The notes under the pieces: generated by a model
The model's database searches: none
Told to the model about the DNA's origin: nothing
The model's input: the letters and a program-made list of their open reading frames with translations, nothing else
In this document: piece by piece, positions 56,301 through 64,000 of the stretch
How positions within the stretch are numbered: position 1 is the first letter of the stretch
Layout: the number at the start of each line of letters is the position of its first letter
Made by a program: the position numbers and the translations under genes
DNA from: Triangularia verruculosa
Lineage: Eukaryota > Ascomycota > Sordariomycetes > Sordariales > Podosporaceae
Length of the DNA stretch: 64,000 bases
Assembly: GCA_033296885.1 (NCBI GenBank)
Contig: MU863897.1
Location: forward strand, 124,001 to 188,000
Direction: 5' to 3'

Positions 56301-56692
56301 GAAGTCAGGTTGAGAAAAATCCAAGTTCATGTTCCACAGTAGGGCCGACGAAGGTCATGGATCTGGTAGACACCCGCCGCCAGACATAGCACAGCCCGCC
56401 CTCCGTTTTGACCAAGTAAACAGATGGCCAGCTGAGGACCATGCACAACTACATCAGAAACATTGAGCCAGAACGGCATGCTCGAATCGGACAAGGCAGC
56501 CGTAACCAAATTGAGTAGTGAGCCTGCACAAATACCGTGGGCCTTTTTTGCTCTCTGCCATAAGTCCAATATATATTCTTTTCACAGCCTCAACAACACC
56601 AGACCCCACGGCTCAGCAAGGCATCAATCTTCGTTTTTTCTGCTCTCTATTTTGAAGGACCATGTGCCTTGTATGCCGTGTATGAGCGTGCT

Positions 56693-56708
56693 ATGTGTGT
56701 GTGTGTGT
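56693..56708. repeat. (GT)n microsatellite
   Basis: About eight GT dinucleotides, perfect. Confidence 0.9.
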
Positions 56709-57190
56709 AATGTTTGGACGATGATATGGAAATGTATGGATGGCTGCCTGATACCTAGGTAGAGGGAAGCTGGGCTATGCAAAAAAAAAAAAAACAGAAG
56801 AGCACCAAAAGCAATAACCTTTCCACCTATCAAGATCAACACCCACACTAACACGAAAAAGACAACACACGGGTGTTGAAATATTAAGCGTATGGTGCAT
56901 TCTGCACACCTTCATCGCGGCCGCAAAACACCCGCATCGGCTGCACGGCAAGGTCATCTCAGTCACCACCACAGCCATCATCACACAACTCGCACAACTG
57001 CAATATATTCGTTTACGCAAAAACTTCAACCCGTCATCATCGTGTTTGGACTGGTTTTAATGCAAACTAAAGTCACTGATCACTGCCACGAACAAAAGGA
57101 CGGTAATGAATTGTTTTCCCTTTATGGTTCTTATTTATGATATATGATACAAAGCAATCATTAAAAAACCACACACAGCCACACCAGCAA

Positions 57191-57209
57191 TCCATCCATC
57201 CATCCATCC
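57191..57209. repeat. (TCCA)n microsatellite
   Basis: About four and a half TCCA tetranucleotides in the likely RPB1 3' flank. Confidence 0.9.
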
Positions 57210-57745
57210 CTAATTTTCATCGTCATCACCTTTCTTTCCCCCCTTCCTTCCTTCCTTGCCTGCCAGGTCAGTCCATTTCCCCTTCCCCCACGAAAACGAA
57301 TAAAAAAAGCAATCTCGATTTATGTACCCTCCCTCCACACTTCTTTCGTTCTTTCTGTTTTGTATCCTTTCATTTCCCTCCCCTTGCTCTCTCTCTCTCT
57401 CAAAAAAAGAGTTTAATGCAAAATTCAAGTTTGCTTGTGAAAGGAGAAGAACCAACAACACAAGAACCACCCTCTAAATAAGCCTCTTCCATCGTGGGTG
57501 GCGGGGTGCGGAAAACGGAACGGAAGAAGCCAAAACGCATAAAAACGAAACTGACTCTAACGCTTTCCCATATATATCGCCAAAAATACAATTAATAGTA
57601 GCAAAAGCGGGAGCAAAATGATGCAATAAAGCCGCTGTCTCTCCATTCGCTCAATCCCAAAATCGCAGGGCAAACCTGTGCCCAGAGATTCTTGTTTCTT
57701 CTATTCGTAACCCGTCTATCCAGCTGAGAATGCCGGCGCGAGAGC

Positions 57746-60700
57746 TTAGTCATTCGTAGGGGAGGTAGGCGAGCTGTGAATCAAATTGTTAGCATTCTCA
57801 TCGGGACCAATTGTAGGAGAAAGACGGGGAAACTCACTATTGATCACCGCCACTTCCCGCTGCGCGCCCAGGAGTTCTGGGAGAGAAGCTAGGCGAGGTC
57901 GGGGAGTAACCCGGACTGGTTGGGGACATTTGCTGCCCGGGCGAGCGCTGGAATGTTGGGCTCGTGGGGGAATAGGCATCGGGCGACGTTGGCGACCAGT
58001 TGGGAGAGGCTGGAGAGTATGAAGGCGAAGTAGCCTGGAACGCAGGGGATGCCGGACTATAGCTCGGGCTCGTGGGTGAGTACGACGGCGAAGTCGGCGA
58101 CTGGAACTGCGTAGGCGACGTTGGGGAATAATGGCGCGTGGCGGCCGGAGACGCAGGCGAGTAGCTTGGCGACGTCGGGCTGTAGCTGGGGCTTGTTGGG
58201 CTCCCAGGACGCAGCATTGGTGAAGTAGGCGAGAATGATGGGGATGACGGACTAAACTGCGGACTCGAGGCAAACCGACCACCCGCATCGATGAGAGGAG
58301 ACGTGGGCGAATACCCAGCAGCAGGTGACGTTGGAGAGTAACCTCCATAGCTGAAGGGCGATGTGGGTGAAGTGCTGAAAGGGCTGGTAGGTCGTCCAGG
58401 GCTTGTAGCATATGGGTTGACTGAGCTCGAGCCGTACCCGCCACCATACTCCGAGGCAAATCCAGTCGGGCCGCCAGAATCATTGCCCACGATCGGAGAG
58501 AAGTTACCCATGGTTGGGGAGTAGGAACCACCAAGATATCCATTATCGGCCATGGGTGAGCCTGTGTCATAGGGAGTCGCGGCACCCTCGAGCTGATTAC
58601 CCTTGATAGTCATGCCAGCCATAAGACCCATGCGAGAATTGTCCGAGATGACCGTTTCAAGCATCTTGGGATCAAGTAGAACCTCGAAGTGACCAGTGCC
58701 CATAGGTGCCATCTGACCCAACATGACGTTTTCAGAGATACCACGGCAGTCGTCGAGTTCACCGACAGCGGCGGCCTCGAGAAGAATCTCGACAGTCTCC
58801 TCGAAAGAGCAACGCATGAGCGCACCAGTATCAGCGCGGTTGATACCATGACGAGTAACGGCAGCAATACTACCGCGGTAGGTCATGACATCAACCAAGA
58901 GAGCCAAATGGCGATGGTTGACGTACGAACCGTCAAAGGCAAGCACCTGTGTCAACTCTGCCATGAGAGCCGACCGAGCAGCTTCAATACCAAAGACGTC
59001 CACAATCTGGTACAAGTCGTTGGTGTATGTACGGGTAGTATCAACACCTTCAACTGTCAAGACTTCTCTCAATGCTGTACCCTGAGTGTCAAGGTACCAC
59101 TCCTCGCATGCTGGCTCTCTGTCCTTGTTGGCAGTTTGCGAACCATCAGGAAGCTCGATCAGCCGGGCAGTCTTGTTCAAGAAAGCACGCTCAATGCCTT
59201 CAACGCCACGCAGAGTGCAAGAATCAAGTAGATGCTTCTCTAGACGCTTGAGCATGACATCATCTTCGATGATCGTATTGCCGTCAGCGTCCTTGTCGTC
59301 GTTCTGACGGATCACGCGAATGCGAACCACCATCTCTTCGGCGTTGTTGTCGCTGAAAATAACGGCGACATCCTTCTTATACTCTTCCTTGATAGCAGCC
59401 GCCACGTCCTCGACACGCAGACCCTTGTCAAGCATCTTTTGGCGGTCAAGCATGATTCTGAGGAGCCAGCGCGATTGGCTATCGATAGGCTGGGAGTCAG
59501 AGGTATCGGGAATAAGGAAGTAAGACTCGACCAGGTCAAAGTCCTCGGGGATAACGGTCGAAGTGATATCCGGGTCATAGTAAATCTCAGTCATGGCTGT
59601 GACAGACCTCAGGCTCGTGTGTTCAACCAAGTTACGCATCGACTTGGCGTCTTCTTGCGTGGCCCTCTCTTTGTCAAGATACACAACCATGGAGGGAGTC
59701 TTGATGTCCTTCGCAACGTTGAGAATTTCCTTGAGGCGTGGCACACCGAGAGTGACGTTCTTCGACGACACACCGGCGAAATGAAAGGTGTTGAGCGTCA
59801 TCTGGGTCGCAGGCTCACCGATAGATTGGGCAGCCAACACACCAACCATCTCACCAGGAGATACCATCGACCGAGACCAGCGATTCTCGAGCTCACCAAG
59901 AACATGCTCGAAAGCGAGCTTGTTCAACCGCTGCTCAACGGCCAACCGCTTGAACGCAAGGCGAGAGCGAATCTGGATCTTGAACAGGATAGTGGCGTTG
60001 TAGTCAGCTTCCTTGGAAAGATCATCCTCGCCTCTAACCACGACCATGCGGGCGAGTAAGGCTTGAACGGCAGGAATGACATCCTTGGGAGTCAAATCGC
60101 TGCGTTGCGTATTATCGACCTTGAAAAGCTTCTTGGCAGTATCAATCATACGGCCAATGTTGAGCGGCAACTGCATACTGTCATCGTCCTTCTTCTTTTT
60201 GTTGATCTCGCGGACGAGTTTCCGGTCGGCAAGGAGCTGCTCATACTCTTCATCCAATAGCGACTGAACCAGAGGATCGCTGACCATCTCTCGGCCATAT
60301 TCTAGGGCCTCGAGAGCGGCGCCGGAGCTTGTCTCATCCATAACGTCGAGACGGAAACGCTTGTCGAACTTGGCGTTGTTCAAGTTCATGTGGTCCACCT
60401 TTTGCTTTTCAATGGCGATACCATCAAGGCCATCCTCACCGTACACAAACTGGATAATGTCGCCCAATGAATTGCGCACCGTTCCATCGTAGTGAGCCTC
60501 GGCATCTTCAAGAGCCTTGACTAGACGACGCTGGATATAACCGGTCTCAGCTGTCTTGACAGCGGTATCAATCAGACCCTCCCTACCAGCCATGGCGTGG
60601 AAGAAGAATTCGGAAGGTGTCAGACCACGAAGATAGGAGTTCTCAACAAAGCCACGTGCCTCGGGAGAATAATCGTCTTTGGTGAAATGAGGAAGCGTTC

Positions 60701-63137
60701 GGTATTTGAAGCCGAAAGGAATGCGCTTGCCTTCAACGATCTGTTGACCAACCAATGCTGTCATCTGAGAAATGTTGATGGAAGAGCCCTTGGAACCAGA
60801 ACGGGCCATGGTGACGGCGTTGTTGAGATCCTTCAAACTCTTTTCCGTGGACGTACCGGCCTTGTCACGGGCAGTATTCAGAGCGGCCGACACCTTGTTT
60901 TCGAACGTCTCACGAACGTTCATACCTGGGAGGGCCTCTAGCTTGTTGTCGGTGGCCATCTTGGTGAGATTGGAAACCACCGCCTTCTCATCGTTGATGT
61001 GCTTTTCAATGAGCTGAATGGTCTTCTCGTCGGGGATGGTGTCACCGATACCAATGCTGTGACCAACATGGAGAAGCCAGTAGTTGACCACTCTCTGGCA
61101 CCCGTTCAAGAAGTCCATGGCACCCGAAGGGCCCAATTCGTTGTAGCAGAGGTGAATAATACCGCCTCCAGCAGCACCCACACTCTTTTTGGTGAGGAGG
61201 CCATAAATGAGCTCGCCCTGCTGAATCAACAGACCTTCGTCCTTGAGCGGGGCATCCTTCTCCTCGCCATCAGCACCCATTGAGAGATTGATGATGTTGG
61301 GAATGACCATGCTGATGATTTGCTTGCCGGTCCACCGCGGCCTGGGTTTCCAGATGGCGGGAAGGGGAACGACTCCATCCCATTCTGGAACCCACATCAT
61401 GACGTCCATCACCTGTTCCTTGGTGAGGAAGGTATCACGACGGGTAAGCTTGTACACGCCAGCAAGTGTATCCTGCACGATACCCATAAGAGGACCGTTT
61501 CGCTGGGGGGAAACGATGTTGAGAGGGACCATGCACAACTCCTTCACTTCAGCACGCGTCTCCTCCGTTTGAGGAACATGCAAGTTCATTTCGTCACCAT
61601 CGAAATCGGCGTTATAAGGTGAGGTGACAGACAGATTCAGGCGGAAGGTAGAGTAAGGCATGACGCGAACTCTGTGACCCATCATAGACTCCTTGTGCAG
61701 GGATGGCTGACGGTTGAAGATGATAAAATCGCCGTCAATCAAGTGACGCTCGACTTTCCATCCGTATTCCAACTGAAGGGCACCCGCACGCTTGTGATGG
61801 CGAAGATCAATGCGAGTCCCGTCTGACCTGATTACGTACTTGGCACCAGGGTGTTCGTTCGGTCCATTCTTGACATAGCCAGTCAGCTTTTCGATGTTGT
61901 AGGGAGTTACGGTCTCTGGGAAGGTGAGGGTGCGAGCGATGCTGCGTGGTACACCAACTTCGTCCAAGGAGATGTTGGCATCGCCAGTGATGACGGTACG
62001 GGCCGAGAAATCGACACGTTTCCCCATCAAGTTGCCTCTGAGACGTCCCTCCTTGCCCTTGAGGCGCGCACGAATGGCCTTGACTGGACGTCCGCTCTTT
62101 TGCAGGGCCTGTGGCTGGCCGGCAATATCGTTGTCCATGTATGTGGCGACATGATACTGCAGCAGGTTTTCATAGTCGGTGATGATATGCTGGGGCGAGC
62201 CTTCCGAGATAGCCTGTCGAACGTTGCCGTTGGCACGGATGATATCGCCCAGTTTGTACGTCAAATCGTCTTCATTACGCATACCGGTCCCGGTGCCGTC
62301 CATCGAGATAGAAGGACGTACTGGCGGTGGCGGTACAGGCAGGACTGTGATGATCATCCACTCGGGACGGGCCTGGGAAATGTTGAGACCGATATCGATC
62401 ATTTCGTCCTCCGACATACGACGGAAAATGTTCAACGTCATCTCGGGCGTGAGAACTTTCTTCTCCTTTGTCTTCACACCTTCCTCATCTTTGTGCTCAA
62501 CCATAGCATAGAGAGTGAGTGCCTGCTGCCTTACAACGGGTTGAGTATTTCCGCAACCTCCGTGACCGCCCTCGGCTGGAGCCGCGGCAGGGTTGAAGTC
62601 GCCATCTTCGCCCTTTTGTGGTGGAAGGTTATCGCAGGCACGTTTGCTCTTGCAAATGTCCCACACGCGCTTGAAGCGGGTTTTTGGGTCGCGAATCTTC
62701 ATGGCCGCGGTGTAAGCAGGATCACTCTGTATAGGCATTAGCATGAGCATGATAAAACCCGGAAGCTAGAATGCACGAACTCTATCAGCCAAAACCTTTG
62801 AACAGTTATGGCAGACGATTTCCAGCAACTTCTTTGTTCGTTTGATGAAACCCGGGTGGTACACCGGGCGGGCGAGTTCGATATGACCGAAATGTCCTGG
62901 GCATTCTGACATGTTTTCAGTACATGTCTTGCACTTGAATTGCCGGTCAACGGAGCCGAGCAGAGGATCGTTCAGACCGCCGTCGCGTGGCTTTGTCCTT
63001 GTCTCGTCCATGGTCTCGGGGTAGACGATATGCGCCACGCTCATGGCCTTGACTTCATCAGGAGATAGCAGACCGAACTGGATCTCCTGAATGGTCCGGA
63101 GCGGCGCGCTCGAGTGCGCGAAGATGAGGTTCGCCAT
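57746..63137 (-). CDS. rpb1: RPB1, largest subunit of RNA polymerase II
   Basis: Three exons, 63137-62781, 62726-57838 and 57773-57746; introns of 54 nt (GTTCGT...ATACAG) and 64 nt (GTGAGT...TTCACAG); product 1757 residues. RPB1 forms the polymerase cleft and active site with RPB2. Motifs: zinc-binding CKTCTENMSECPGHFGHIE and CHNC in exon 1, NADFDGDEMNLHVPQ (active-site metal, near residue 496), bridge helix near 831 (GREGLIDTAVKTAETGY), trigger-loop segment near 1098 (LNTFHFAGVSSKN). From about 1528 the C-terminal domain carries heptads of the Y-S-P-T-S-P-x type, many degenerate, with non-heptad inserts. The last 28-nt exon adds YSPTSPTND. Without the last splice the frame ends in TAG made from the donor itself, which would drop those nine residues. 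The CTD is the phosphorylation platform that couples transcription to RNA processing. Confidence 0.97.
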
Positions 63138-64000
63138 GATGAAGGCAATGGGGGTTCAAATTTTGGAAGTTGATGAATGGAAAGAAAGGGAGGCGAATGA
63201 CGAAACTAGCGAGGAGTTACGGAAGCAGTCGTTCTCGAGAGGTGGGAGACTGGCAAGAATGCGGCGGGTCGCGAGAGTAGTGCAGGCGCACAAAAAGTCG
63301 GTGAAAAAAGGTGACACCCAGTGAAGTGAAGAAGGAAAATGTAGGCCGACGATGGGTTTTTTGATGAGTCGGTCGCCGAGTCGATGAGTTTTGCGATGGC
63401 AATGGAAGTCGATGGGTTCCTCCACTGCGCTGTCCACAGGCCAGCGGCCCCAACGGAGCGATGATCACGAGCTCACTGCCTCCAGTTTGCGCTGCAAGTC
63501 GTAGGAAAGTCGATAAAAACTCGATAAATCGCGTTCAACACGTGTAGTCGTCTAGCCGTTAGGTGCAGGCGACAAGAATCGGCTGTGGTTGACGCGTTCC
63601 GCGATGGCGGTCGTGATGATGTTGAGTGGTGGTTTGGAAAAGAAGCGGATAGCGCCGCTTGCTTCTGAAAAGTTCGACTTGACCAAGCGACGCGGGAAGG
63701 AGGCAACGCCTAGCCCACTTTGAGGACGGACCCACTTAAGTACCAGCACACAACGAACCTACCAGGGCCCAGCAAGTCACAAGCGAATACCTGAATTTAT
63801 GTGGAGTACCAGCTGGCGACTTGGCCGGCTCCGAGCCAGCCATCGATTGCGCCAGGTACCCCCGAGGTCGCTATCGATGTCACCCACCACAATAACCTCA
63901 GATCCGCAGCACATCACTTCCATGACGCCTGGTATCAGACAATCACTTTATTGAACCCCCGCAACCCAATAATTCGATGTGGATGGGGTCAGCGGTTGAA
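63138..64000. other. RPB1 upstream region at the right edge
   Basis: 863 bases upstream of the RPB1 start. The first 200 bases are purine-rich on the plus strand (pyrimidine-rich leader in the gene's direction). Open frames here are short and show no domain. It should hold the RPB1 promoter; a divergent gene may start beyond the edge. Confidence 0.5.

Larger units (their letters stand above)
50345..57745. other. Gene-poor region, right part
   Basis: About 7.4 kb with no gene I can support. It holds a leader-like stretch near 54240-54420 ending in a TTACAG-type acceptor and a short ATG frame, and a 77-codon frame with five cysteines at 54867-55100. Simple repeats lie near its right end: (GT)n at 56693-56708, a poly(A) run near 56780, (TCCA)n near 57191-57209 and (CT)n at about 57385-57401. 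The last part is likely the RPB1 3' UTR. Confidence 0.5.

Noticed and set aside
57746..58585. Arg/Pro/Leu-rich minus-strand frame of 279 codons
   Set aside because: Shifted reading of the repetitive RPB1 CTD; only its last nine codons are used, through the 28-nt exon.
61851..62741. Plus-strand frame of 296 codons
   Set aside because: Antisense shadow of RPB1 exon 2.

Overview
This is a window of nuclear DNA from a filamentous ascomycete fungus. Genes are split by short introns (54-109 nt, one of 222 nt) with GT/AG borders and, where checked, CTAAC/CTGAC-like branch sites. Coding sequence is rich in C-ending codons. The proteins that can be recognised look most like those of Sordariomycetes, probably Sordariales; that placement is an inference from memory of protein families, not from a search. 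No CRISPR array, convincing tRNA or rRNA gene, or transposon was seen.

Layout. 1-4.5 kb: no convincing gene. 4.5-6.3 kb (+): SWIM zinc-finger protein. 6.7-9.1 kb (-): three-exon multi-pass membrane protein. 10.1-11.8 kb (-): peroxin Pex2. 12.5-14.4 kb (+): a 3-hydroxyacyl-CoA-dehydrogenase-like domain fused to a YWTD-type beta-propeller. 15.3-18.5 kb (+): importin-11/Kap120-type karyopherin. 19.3-26.9 kb (-): Fab1/PIKfyve lipid kinase. 27.7-29.6 kb (+): unknown protein with one conserved block. 29.8-30.3 kb (-): BolA-like protein. 31.2-33.1 kb (+): ACSF3-type acyl/malonyl-CoA synthetase. 34.3-35.2 kb (-): eIF4E. 35.9-38.3 kb (+): Ssb-type Hsp70. 40.3-41.4 kb (+): F-box-like protein. 43.6-44.0 kb (-): small conserved protein. 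44-57.7 kb: a long gene-poor stretch with one credible hidden gene, a spliced 58-residue cysteine-rich protein at 50.1 kb. 57.7-63.1 kb (-): RPB1, the largest subunit of RNA polymerase II, with its CTD. The last 0.9 kb holds the RPB1 promoter side.

How the genes relate. Four divergent pairs share intergenic regions of 0.7-0.84 kb: Pex2/dehydrogenase-propeller, Fab1/unknown, BolA/acyl-CoA synthetase and eIF4E/Ssb. Two pairs make functional sense. eIF4E and Ssb both act in cytosolic translation. BolA and the malonyl-CoA-synthetase-like enzyme both start with a mitochondrial-type leader, and both have a weak first ATG followed by a second in-frame ATG in strong context. Known family roles (Fe-S insertion into lipoate synthase; malonyl-CoA supply for mitochondrial fatty-acid synthesis) would place both on the lipoic-acid route. 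This is the most interesting hypothesis in the window.

Limits. Exon borders were placed by hand from splice motifs and reading frame. Family assignments are from motif recognition only. Uncharacterised genes are described without a function.
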